Assembly: GCA_028699365.1 (NCBI GenBank)
Contig: JAQVUQ010000017.1
Location: forward strand, 1 to 14,797
Source of the DNA: UBA5359 sp028699365 [NCBI: bacterium]
GTDB taxonomy: Bacteria > UBP13 > UBA5359
Direction: 5' to 3'
DNA length: 14,797 bases
Shown: piece after piece, positions 1 to 7,037 of the stretch
How the letters are laid out: the number at the start of each line of letters is the position of its first letter
How positions within the stretch are numbered: the first letter of the stretch is position 1
Notes under the pieces: generated by a model
The model's database searches: none
The model's input: the letters and a program-made list of their open reading frames with translations, nothing else
What the model was told of the DNA's origin: nothing
Made by a program: the position numbers and the translations under genes

Positions 1-2
1 CG

Positions 3-1016
3 ACCGTCACAAATCCCGGCAACCGTTCGCTTCAAGGACCGAGCGGTCGCGCCACGATCCAACTGACTGCTTCGGCGCCTGTCGGGACGGTGATGTTCAG
101 TGTCAACGGCGATTCCTGCGTGTTCAAGGATCTCGTTCTTGACGGCGGCGACCTGGCCGGCCAGGCCGTGCATGTCAACAGCAGCAGGAAATACATTACG
201 ATAAACAACTGCGAGGTCAGGAACATTGGCGGCGATGTGGTGGAGCAGTCGCTTGGCATCAAACTGGGCGGCGCCGTGAGGAATATAACCATCAGCGACT
301 GTTCCATTCATGACGTCGGCGGTTACGAGGACGGTGTGACAGGCAACGGCGCAGGGGCGCATCGCGGAGTTTACATCCACTACGGCGGCCAGAACGTCCG
401 CATCGAGAATTGCGTTTTCTCCGAAATCAGAGGCTATGAGGACGGCGATGCGATCCATGTCTACGCCTATCCGCCCGTCAAGCCGGGGAACGTCGTCATC
501 AGAGGATGCACCTTCACCAACATCTATAAACGCGCCATCAAAACTCAATATGTGTCGGGCATAGTCATTGAGGATTGCGTAATTGAGTCCCTCAAGACGG
601 AGGATCTCGCGTGTGCAAAGTATGCCATGGGCATCATGTATTGCGAAGATGTTTCGATCCTGAACAACGATATTTTTATGGAAAGAGCCGCCGTGGTCAT
701 GGAACTGCCGGGGTGTTCCAATCTCAATATCATCGGGAATTCGATCGTTCATGATCCAAACCGGTTGTACGCCAGTCGGACCTGGGGCAGTTGGCCGGTC
801 ACCGTGATGCTGGGCACCTATGACGCGAACCCGGTATTCAACTGTTCTGTTCGGGATAACTTCATATCGGGCTGGCGGCACGGCGTGCACCTGTCGGCAG
901 GCAGCATGTATAATGATATACAGTACAATGAGATACACTGCCCCCAATACCCGATAATTCTGTATGCGGAAGAGGAAGACAATACTGTTGCAAACAACAT
1001 CATCGTCATGGAGTGA
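3..1016 (+). CDS. Right-handed parallel beta-helix protein, 5'-truncated by window edge
   Basis: The frame is open from the first bases of the window with no stop before the ATG at 90, so the visible 337 codons are the C-terminal part of a longer protein whose start lies upstream. The sequence is made of repeated coils of the form xITIxNCxxxNI, for example YITINNCEVRNI, NITISDCSIHDV, VRIENCVFSEI, VVIRGCTFTNI, IVIEDCVIESL and VSILNNDIF. This is the pattern of PbH1 / pectate-lyase-like right-handed beta-helices, with N and C ladders and alternating I/V positions. Such folds usually bind or cleave polysaccharides (lyases, glycosidases, epimerases), often outside the cell. No signal peptide can be judged because the N-terminus is missing. 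The gene ends 66 bases before the start of the MurQ-like gene. A role in attacking the glycan processed by the downstream enzymes is inference from position; the substrate is unknown. Confidence 0.8.
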   Translation, partial: TVTNPGNRSLQGPSGRATIQLTASAPVGTVMFSVNGDSCVFKDLVLDGGDLAGQAVHVNSSRKYITINNCEVRNIGGDVVEQSLGIKLGGAVRNITISDCSIHDVGGYEDGVTGNGAGAHRGVYIHYGGQNVRIENCVFSEIRGYEDGDAIHVYAYPPVKPGNVVIRGCTFTNIYKRAIKTQYVSGIVIEDCVIESLKTEDLACAKYAMGIMYCEDVSILNNDIFMERAAVVMELPGCSNLNIIGNSIVHDPNRLYASRTWGSWPVTVMLGTYDANPVFNCSVRDNFISGWRHGVHLSAGSMYNDIQYNEIHCPQYPIILYAEEEDNTVANNIIVME

Positions 1017-1071
1017 GCGCATCCCTGTCCGCACGGCATTCTTTCAGGAGTGCAAGGACCGAATATGCAGC

Positions 1072-1077
1072 GGAGGA
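1072..1077 (+). promoter_or_regulatory. Ribosome binding site fixing the murQ-like start
   Basis: GGAGGA lies 5 nt before the ATG at 1083. The same frame is also open from a GTG at 1050 and an ATG at 1065, but neither has as good a Shine-Dalgarno sequence at proper spacing, and the 11 extra residues look unlike the family N-terminus. The start is therefore set at 1083. Confidence 0.7.
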
Positions 1078-1082
1078 AGAAT

Positions 1083-1982
1083 ATGTCTGCTTTACAGCAC
1101 GAAGATGAGAACAGGGTCACAACCGAAGCTGTCAGCGATGCCATCCCGCTCCTGGATGGTCTCGATACCATGAGTATCATGGGGATCATGAACGACCTCG
1201 ATGCCGAAGTGCCTTCCAGAATACGCGATGCCCTTGACAGAGTGGCTGTGGCGGTAGATCTGGCAGTCGCTTCTTTCAAGGCCGGCGGCCGGCTCATATA
1301 TGTGGGAGCCGGCACTAGCGGGCGGATTGCCGTGGCCGATGCGGCCGAAACAGGGCCTACCTTCGGCATCGATAATGTGGAAGCCATCATGGCCGGAGGG
1401 ATACAGGCTATCGTCTGTCCCAGCGAGGGATGTGAGGATAACCGTCAGGCCGGAGCCCAGGCTGTATCAAGCCGGGGTGTACATGCTGCGGATACGGTAG
1501 TAGGCGTCACTGCCAACGGCAGGACGCCGTTCGTCAGGAGCGCTTTGGAGCAGGCCTCAGGGCTGGGTGCTTCTACCGTTCTGATAACCAGCAATGCCGT
1601 CGATGATTTTGAGGGGAACTGCCTGATAGCCGTGGACACCGGTCCTGAGATAGTTCGCGGCTCTACCAGGCTCAAAGCCGGTACTGCAGCCAAGTTGGTA
1701 CTGAACATGATCAGCACTGTTTCCATGATAAAGGTGGGGCGTGTGGTATCTAACGAGATGGTTTACATGGTCCCCAGTAACGCCAAGCTGGCATGCCGTG
1801 CCGCTACCATGCTGAGTCAGTTATTGCAGATTGAAGTGACAGTCGCCGGCAAGTTGCTGCATGAGGCGGGTAACCTGCCTGCTGCAGCCATCCTGATGCA
1901 CCGGCGGGGTTTGAGTCGTAATGAAGCTATAGCTGCCATTGAGGAGGATCCTCTGGTGGTGAGACAGGCGTTGCAACGTTGA
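1083..1982 (+). CDS. murQ: MurQ-like N-acetylmuramic acid 6-phosphate etherase (SIS domain)
   Basis: The 299-residue protein matches MurQ in length and motif order. Residues 68-81 carry GGRLIYVGAGTSGR, the SIS sugar-phosphate loop. AAETGPTFG (87-95) holds Glu89, equivalent to the E. coli catalytic glutamate in SECPPTY. EGCEDN (115-120) matches the second active-site glutamate region EGAEDS. GRTPF (146-150) and GSTRLKAGTAAKLVLNM (193-209) are family signatures. MurQ cleaves the D-lactyl ether of MurNAc-6-P to give GlcNAc-6-P and lactate in the cytoplasm. Odd points: ETGPTF replaces the usual ECPPT(F/Y), and the C-terminal helical part is short, so the ether substrate may differ from MurNAc-6-P. 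It is followed after 65 nt by a sugar kinase and then by nanE, which supports an amino-sugar phosphate role. Family assignment is firm; the exact substrate is less so. Confidence 0.85.
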   Translation: MSALQHEDENRVTTEAVSDAIPLLDGLDTMSIMGIMNDLDAEVPSRIRDALDRVAVAVDLAVASFKAGGRLIYVGAGTSGRIAVADAAETGPTFGIDNVEAIMAGGIQAIVCPSEGCEDNRQAGAQAVSSRGVHAADTVVGVTANGRTPFVRSALEQASGLGASTVLITSNAVDDFEGNCLIAVDTGPEIVRGSTRLKAGTAAKLVLNMISTVSMIKVGRVVSNEMVYMVPSNAKLACRAATMLSQLLQIEVTVAGKLLHEAGNLPAAAILMHRRGLSRNEAIAAIEEDPLVVRQALQR

Positions 1983-2047
1983 AGAAGAAGTCTACAGTGA
2001 GTATGCTCAATGGTAGGCGTGTTGTTTCGGTCAAATGAGGCGAATAT

Positions 2048-3019
2048 ATGAGTGCGGAATATATCCTTGCCGGAGAAGGTGGGGGCAGTAAAACGGTGCT
2101 CTACCTGCTGGTACAAACAGGAGATATAGTTGCTGAGACCGTCATTGACGGCGTGGCGGCAGTTGCCGGCGGAGTTCTACCAGTTGGGGATACCCTGGCT
2201 AACGGTGTTTCCAATATCTGTAGACAGGCAGGCATACGGAAAACGGATATATCGCACGCTTACTTCTCACTGGGAGGACCCAATCAGCGGGAGGTTGAGT
2301 CGGCATTGAAGGCCGATCTGCCTCAAGCGGAGCTCGCCGTCGGCCGGGAAGCCGACGGCGAGCTGGTCATGGCATGTGTCCCCTGCTTCGGCTGCCAGGC
2401 TGCAGTGATGGCCGGGACGGGTACGGTAGCGGTAGGAGAGTTCGATGGCCGGAGGTATTTCGCCGGCGGGTGGGGATTTGAGCTGGACGATCGTGGCAGC
2501 GGAGGATGGATAGGAAGAGAAGCTCTGGCGGCATTCCTGCTCTCCGTTGACCGACGTGGGCCGGAAACTGCTTTGAGCGGGCTCTTTCAAGCCTTGCAAC
2601 AGGGCATAAATATGGGCAAGTTTACCGGGAGAATGGAACTGAAAAAACGTGTTTATGCCCTGGAGCGCAAGGTGATAGCCTCGTATGCACCCGGCGTTTA
2701 CGAGTGCTTCAAGCAGGGAGACGGCACGGCAATGGAGATCATAACTCGTGCCGCTGCAGACATTGCTGTGCTGTCTGCAGCGGTTGTTCCCCGGGAAACC
2801 GGACTGAACAGGGCGGGCATACTCTGTCTGGGCGGGATATTCAAGCTGGGGCCGGAATTCAGAGAGCTGTGTTCAATGTATCTAAGGGAGATAAATCCTC
2901 AATGCGAGCTTGTTTTTCGGGACGATTTCGATCTGGCAAGGGGTGCCTGTCTGATGGCATTGAGAATGGCCGGATCGGATAAGAACACGATTCCGGACAG
3001 CATATTGCGGCAGGGATGA
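2048..3019 (+). CDS. BadF/BadG/BcrA/BcrD-type ATPase, N-acetylglucosamine kinase-like
   Basis: This 323-residue ASKHA-fold kinase has AGEGGGSKT at residues 8-16 (phosphate-1 loop; the usual form is DGGG(T/S)KT), AGTGTVA at 122-128 (phosphate-2 loop), GGWGFELDDRGSGGWIGREAL at 140-160, and LCLGGIF at 259-265 (adenosine-site motif). Asp103 in EADGELV occupies the region of the catalytic base in GlcNAc kinases. The protein probably phosphorylates an N-acetyl sugar with ATP in the cytoplasm. Glu10 replaces the first-loop aspartate, which is unusual. The start ATG at 2048 is preceded by GAGG at 2037-2040. Next to MurQ and NanE it could make GlcNAc-6-P, ManNAc-6-P or MurNAc-6-P; the sequence does not say which. 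The stop overlaps the next start (ATGA at 3016-3019), which suggests translational coupling. Other members of this family activate 2-hydroxyacyl-CoA dehydratases, but no such dehydratase is present here. Confidence 0.82.
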   Translation: MSAEYILAGEGGGSKTVLYLLVQTGDIVAETVIDGVAAVAGGVLPVGDTLANGVSNICRQAGIRKTDISHAYFSLGGPNQREVESALKADLPQAELAVGREADGELVMACVPCFGCQAAVMAGTGTVAVGEFDGRRYFAGGWGFELDDRGSGGWIGREALAAFLLSVDRRGPETALSGLFQALQQGINMGKFTGRMELKKRVYALERKVIASYAPGVYECFKQGDGTAMEIITRAAADIAVLSAAVVPRETGLNRAGILCLGGIFKLGPEFRELCSMYLREINPQCELVFRDDFDLARGACLMALRMAGSDKNTIPDSILRQG

Positions 3020-4080
3020 GAAGAGAGATGAATGGATTTTTCAGTAATAACGTGCAGCCGGATTTCGAGGGCTTCAGGAAGTGTATTTTAAGAGAAGAAG
3101 AGCCGAGGCGGGTCTTCTTTACCGAGCTGTTCCTGGACAACCCGGTCAGAGAAGCTCTTATAGAGCGTTTTAACATCAACCGGGGATGGGAGCGGGATAA
3201 AACCTTCGATTTCTACCGGGAAGAGATTGCCTTGCAGAGATTCCTTGGCTATGACATGGTCAGATGTCTTATCGGTCCCCTTTTCCCTTCCTCGATTGAC
3301 GGAAGAAGTAATTCGACTGCTTTGTCGGAAGACCCTGTGGCTTCAGGCCCGATCCAAAGCTGGAAGGACTTTGAGCTTTATCCATGGCCTGAGGTTGCGA
3401 AGATAGATCTCTCCGTGCTTGACTGGCTGGAAAAAGAGCTGCCGGAGAATATGAAAAGCTATGTTACCATTCCGGCCGGAAACTATAAAATGCTTCTGGG
3501 CTACGAGAACATGCTGTATATGATGTACGATGACCCGGTGCTGATGAAAGCCGTGATTGACAGAATAAGTGAGATTCACGCAAGCTTTGCCCGGACTGTA
3601 TGCCAATACTCTTGTATCGGAGTGCTCTGGGGATCTGACGATATGGGCTTCAAGACTCAAACCTTCTTCCCGCCCGATTTTATCCGCAAGAATATTCTGC
3701 CGACGCATCAGGCTTTGGCTGAAATATCTCATGATCACAGGAAGCTCTATTTCCTGCATTCATGTGGAAATCTTGAAACGATAATGGACGACCTTATCGA
3801 TATCGTTAAGATCGACGCCAAGCATTCTTTCGAAGATGCCGTGATGTCTGTAGCCGAAGCCAAAGAAAGTTATGGAAACAGAGTTGCGTTGCTTGGGGGT
3901 ATAGATGTCGATTTTCTGTGCCGTTCGGATGAACCGGCGTTGCGAAAGAGGGTAAGGAAAACGCTGGAAACCTGCCTGAACGGGGGCGGGTACTGCCTTG
4001 GCTCCGGTAACTCTATTGCCGAGTATGTTCCGCTGGAGAATTATTTAGTCATGCTTGATGAAGGCAAAAATTACAGGTAA
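3016..4080 (+). CDS. URO-D superfamily protein 1, with complete methyltransferase-type zinc motif
   Basis: This 354-residue protein belongs to the uroporphyrinogen decarboxylase / methylcobalamin methyltransferase superfamily (TIM barrel). Visible signatures are the N-terminal PRRVFFTELF, WGSDDMGFKTQTFFPPDFI (205-223), YFLHSCGN (245-252), LLGGIDVDFL (292-301) and GGGYCLGSGNSI (323-334). The HemE motif RQAGR is absent, so haem synthesis is unlikely. His248-x-Cys250 and Cys327 reproduce the H-x-C...C zinc triad of MtaA/MtbA/CmuA-type methyltransferases, and the 77-residue Cys-Cys separation matches what I recall for MtaA. Zinc-dependent methyl transfer, probably with a corrinoid partner, is therefore plausible, but no corrinoid protein is encoded nearby. 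The ATG at 3016 overlaps the kinase stop; the in-frame ATG at 3028, with GAGAAGAGAG before it, is an equally possible start. Position between an amino-sugar kinase and nanE ties it to the same pathway. Confidence 0.8.
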   Translation: MRREMNGFFSNNVQPDFEGFRKCILREEEPRRVFFTELFLDNPVREALIERFNINRGWERDKTFDFYREEIALQRFLGYDMVRCLIGPLFPSSIDGRSNSTALSEDPVASGPIQSWKDFELYPWPEVAKIDLSVLDWLEKELPENMKSYVTIPAGNYKMLLGYENMLYMMYDDPVLMKAVIDRISEIHASFARTVCQYSCIGVLWGSDDMGFKTQTFFPPDFIRKNILPTHQALAEISHDHRKLYFLHSCGNLETIMDDLIDIVKIDAKHSFEDAVMSVAEAKESYGNRVALLGGIDVDFLCRSDEPALRKRVRKTLETCLNGGGYCLGSGNSIAEYVPLENYLVMLDEGKNYR

Positions 4081-4132
4081 CGATCACAGATCGATCCTGA
4101 TTACCGGAGTGATACACATGGAAGGTAAAGCT

Positions 4133-4813
4133 ATGAATAATACGGTCAAGCATTTGAAGGATAAGCTGATAGTGTCGTGTCAGGCATTGCCCGGCAATCC
4201 GCTGCGCGGTCCCGTTTTCATGTCGGCAATGGCTCAGGCTGTTGTGCAGGGGGGAGCCGCAGCTATCAGGGCAAACGGCCCTGAGGATATCCGCGCCATA
4301 AGGGAAAGAGTAAACGTGCCGATCATCGGCATAAACAAGATGCCGGCGTCGCCTGCGGTACCGTATATTACTCCTGACTTTATCATGGCAAAGGAGGTAT
4401 ACGAGGCCGGTGCGAATATCATTGCGCTGGATGCGACTTTGAGAGAACGTCCCGGCGGAAAAACTGCCGCCGACCTGATAAAGCATATAAAGGAAGAACT
4501 GGGTGTTCCGGTGATGGCTGATATCAGTACGTATGAGGAGGGAGTGTCGGCGGCAGCCGCCGGCGCGGATATCGTTGCCACTACGCTGTCGGGATATACC
4601 GCGTATTCACCCAAAACAGAAGCGCCCGATTTGGAACTGGTCAGACGATTAGTGGCGGAAATACCGGTGCCGGTGATTGCCGAAGGGCGTTACATAACGT
4701 CCGATGACGTTATGAACGCGCTAAAGGCCGGGGCGTACGCAGTGGTAATAGGCAAGATCATTACCAACCCCGAGTTTATAACAAGGCATTTTATCAACAG
4801 GTGTGGGCTATGA
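4133..4813 (+). CDS. nanE: N-acetylmannosamine-6-phosphate 2-epimerase
   Basis: This 226-residue TIM-barrel protein carries the NanE signatures in order: LIVSCQALP (12-20), GGAAAIRAN (40-48), PIIGINK (63-69, probable catalytic Lys69), IIALDATLRERP (96-107), VMADISTYEEG (127-137), TTLSGYT (150-156) and VIAEGRY (181-187, catalytic Glu184). It interconverts ManNAc-6-P and GlcNAc-6-P in the cytoplasm. The frame is open from 4055, but GGAAGG at 4120-4125 precedes the ATG at 4133, and the N-terminus then matches family length. The ATG at 4118 is an alternative. Odd points: the usual KRD after the catalytic lysine is KMP here, and the last residues (RCGL) and the stop lie in the remnant of an araC gene, so the 3' end is chimeric. 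No other sialic acid gene (nanA, nanK) is in the window. Its partners here are MurQ-like and kinase proteins that meet at GlcNAc-6-P. Confidence 0.9.
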   Translation: MNNTVKHLKDKLIVSCQALPGNPLRGPVFMSAMAQAVVQGGAAAIRANGPEDIRAIRERVNVPIIGINKMPASPAVPYITPDFIMAKEVYEAGANIIALDATLRERPGGKTAADLIKHIKEELGVPVMADISTYEEGVSAAAAGADIVATTLSGYTAYSPKTEAPDLELVRRLVAEIPVPVIAEGRYITSDDVMNALKAGAYAVVIGKIITNPEFITRHFINRCGL

Positions 4814-4901
4814 GGATATACACTATTTCAGTTACCTATTTCGGCATAAGGAGGGGATCACCCCTTCCCAGTTCATCTCCATGCTGGCAAACGAAGAATA
4901 A
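4803..4901 (+). pseudogene. Remnant of the 3' end of an AraC-family regulator gene
   Basis: In the frame beginning GTG at 4803, the sequence encodes VGYEDIHYFSYLFRHKEGIT followed by PSQFISMLANEE and a stop at 4899-4901. This is the last helix-turn-helix segment of an AraC-family protein. It aligns without gaps to the last 33 codons of the intact araC gene at 8932-9030: 80 of 99 bases and 27 of 32 residues are identical by my count. Ten codons differ only synonymously, so the source gene was probably under protein-level selection before truncation. No start codon or upstream DNA-binding part exists here; the upstream sequence is nanE in another frame. The remnant is probably what was left when a paralogous araC gene between nanE and the 688-residue protein was lost by deletion or recombination. 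Confidence 0.85.
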
Positions 4902-4903
4902 GT

Positions 4904-4967
4904 CGGTATTTCACAAGTAAAGTTGTTTCTTTTTAAATACCCGGATGCCCGATAGGGATATACTGTA
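4904..4967 (+). promoter_or_regulatory. AraC-type operator/promoter module, copy A
   Basis: CGGTATTT (4904-4911) and AAATACC (4935-4941) are inverted half-sites separated by 23 nt. After a further 17 nt comes TATACT (4959-4964) inside GGATATACTGTA (4956-4967). The same elements with the same two spacings recur at 9033-9096, although the spacers differ. The second half-site takes the place of a -35 box relative to the TATACT -10 element, as expected for a promoter that depends on an AraC-family activator touching RNA polymerase. Predicted transcription would start near 4971, the ATG of the following gene. Binding by the regulator at 8185-9030 is inference. Confidence 0.65.
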
Positions 4968-4970
4968 TTT

Positions 4971-7037
4971 ATGTTTACGATAGGTAAAGATGAAGGACGC
5001 ATATCTCTCGAGACAAACTTCCTGCGTATGTTATGGACCCTGGAAGAAGGTTCCTGGAGTGACCGGCTGGAGATAAAGACGGATGATGGCTGGATACCCG
5101 TGGCAACAAGTTCCTGGCATGCGCGCATAGTAAGGGGCGGCAGAGCCGCCGCATATTTCTTCCGGGAACTGGAGCTTATGGAAGAGGGCGAAGAAGAGAG
5201 TGTTCTTAAAGGCTCTCTGGCAATCCCGGACTGCGGCAGGTTCTCCGCCGTTTACCGGGTTCTCTCCTCAGGCTGTATTGAGATACAAACTCACTTTGAG
5301 GCTGAAGAGAGCGGAATGTCGGCTGCCGGACTGGAGTTTCTGCGCTTTAAGCGGCCGCAAGGCTATGACAGAGTACGGTTCTACGACTTTCTGCCCTCCG
5401 GCTGGTCCGGCGATGCCGGCGGGGTGACCTTTTCCTCAGAGTGGCCGGAGGATGGCGGCGAGAGGATGAGCCTGGCTTTTCTGAACTTGCCGGATCAGCG
5501 GGATCAGGGGATTGGATTGCGGTATCCTCCCGGTTACGCCGATGGAACCGTGTCCCTGCCGCCGGGCGCAATCGTGACCGGCAACCTCACCGTCTATGCC
5601 GGACGGCAGGATCTCTTCGGCGAGAGGCTGGAGCTGAAGCCCGGACATATTTATGCTCCCGAACTTGCCGTAAGCCCTCCCCGATACCCTTACAGGAAGT
5701 TCATCGAACTGTGGTGCCGGTTCATTGGGTGCCCGGAACTATGGGTGGAACTGGACAGGGAGATGGGACTCTTCCATCGCGGCTATTACGGCGTTTTAAA
5801 CGGACAGGCAGGCACCAAGGTCTCAGGGATACTGCGTTTTGACAGGCAACCGGACGGTAGCCTTAATGCTTACACCCAGAACAATCGCCTTATCGAGTTG
5901 GCCTGGGGCGGCAGCGCCAACGTTGTCCTGGCGGAGACCATGATGAAGCTGGACCGGCAGGGCTTTCTCCCCGGAGGGGAGGAGCGGGCCCGGCAGATGA
6001 TCAACGCTATCCTGCACTTCAGGGACGGCGGCTTTCAGGTGCAGCACGGTCCATGCCGGGGAGCCTGGTGGAACGCATATATAGTTGAGGAAGACCGTTT
6101 TTGCAGCCGCTACGGGCGGGACCATGTAGAGACACCCAATCAGGGGATAATCAACTACTTTCTGTATAGACTTCATGCAGCCGGACTGAGCGATGACCCC
6201 GCCGTCACTGAGCGCATTGTCAACAACTGCCGGACATATCTGTCAGCCGCAGAGCGACCGGATGGAGGGGTGGACTTTGCCCGCTATACGGACGGTCGCA
6301 CTGGGGAGAACAGGCAATACGTGCCGTATGACAACTGTTTTGCCTCCGGCTGTGCCATGGCGGCCCTGTCCTGGCTCTGCGCCTGGAGATTGACAGGTAA
6401 AGATGAGTTTCGGGAGAAGGCAAGAGCACTATTTACCCATGTGGTAGAGGAACATGTGGCCTTAAACGAATGGCGCTTTCTGGAGTATGACACTGTAGGC
6501 GCCGATGCTGTGGCTCCGTCCTGGATACTGACGGCCCTATGTGAAGCGCTGCGGGACTTCGATGAACCCGAATGGAGGAAGGCGGCGGACAGGACTTTTC
6601 GGCTGCTGCTGACGTATATCTACGACCTGGAGCCCTATCTGGACAAGTATCTGGCCAAGGAAGACGTCTGGGGCGGGAGCATGCGCATCAAGGGAGGCAT
6701 AATCCACGGCTCATCCCCCAACAGTTCCCAGGGAGCGCACTCCGCCCACATCAGATTCGACTTTCCCCTGGCCTTCAAGCAATACTACGACCTGACGGGA
6801 GAGCCGGCAGCCCATGCGGCGCTTACAGGCTACGAGAACTTCGTTACCTGGCACCAGTTTCTGAACGAAAGCTTGCCCATCGGTCTGGGCAGCACATCCG
6901 AACACTGCACTCTTATTGCCCGATACCTGCAGGACACTGTCCAAGTCAAGCATTCCAACCCACTGGTCATGCTGGATCTGCTGGATAAGGCACAGAATAG
7001 TGAAACGAGGGATATAATATGTGTGGAAAGAGTATAA
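4971..7037 (+). CDS. Large two-domain protein, probable glycan-active alpha/alpha-toroid enzyme
   Basis: I do not recognise a named family for this 688-residue protein. Residues 1 to about 240 look beta-rich, with alternating hydrophobic strands and Gly/Pro turns, like a beta-sandwich. Residues about 245-665 look like repeated helix pairs rich in Trp, Tyr and His, with motifs such as RGAWWNAYIVEEDRF (363-377), DHVETPNQGIINYFLYRL (384-401), YDNCFASGCAMAALSWLC (453-470) and HGSSPNSSQGAHSAH (579-593). That is the style of (alpha/alpha)-barrel glycosidases, polysaccharide lyases and sugar epimerases. There is no signal peptide or membrane segment, so action in the cytoplasm on an imported oligosaccharide is likely. 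The ATG at 4971 has no convincing ribosome binding site, and the predicted transcript start falls on it, so leaderless translation is possible; the next in-frame ATG (5028) has none either. The 3' end overlaps the next gene by 19 nt, indicating co-transcription. Confidence 0.7.
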   Translation: MFTIGKDEGRISLETNFLRMLWTLEEGSWSDRLEIKTDDGWIPVATSSWHARIVRGGRAAAYFFRELELMEEGEEESVLKGSLAIPDCGRFSAVYRVLSSGCIEIQTHFEAEESGMSAAGLEFLRFKRPQGYDRVRFYDFLPSGWSGDAGGVTFSSEWPEDGGERMSLAFLNLPDQRDQGIGLRYPPGYADGTVSLPPGAIVTGNLTVYAGRQDLFGERLELKPGHIYAPELAVSPPRYPYRKFIELWCRFIGCPELWVELDREMGLFHRGYYGVLNGQAGTKVSGILRFDRQPDGSLNAYTQNNRLIELAWGGSANVVLAETMMKLDRQGFLPGGEERARQMINAILHFRDGGFQVQHGPCRGAWWNAYIVEEDRFCSRYGRDHVETPNQGIINYFLYRLHAAGLSDDPAVTERIVNNCRTYLSAAERPDGGVDFARYTDGRTGENRQYVPYDNCFASGCAMAALSWLCAWRLTGKDEFREKARALFTHVVEEHVALNEWRFLEYDTVGADAVAPSWILTALCEALRDFDEPEWRKAADRTFRLLLTYIYDLEPYLDKYLAKEDVWGGSMRIKGGIIHGSSPNSSQGAHSAHIRFDFPLAFKQYYDLTGEPAAHAALTGYENFVTWHQFLNESLPIGLGSTSEHCTLIARYLQDTVQVKHSNPLVMLDLLDKAQNSETRDIICVERV

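Noticed and set aside
4055-4132. Longer nanE start at 4055 overlapping the URO-D gene
   Set aside because: It would add 26 residues unlike NanE N-termini, whereas ATG 4133 with GGAAGG upstream gives the normal length.
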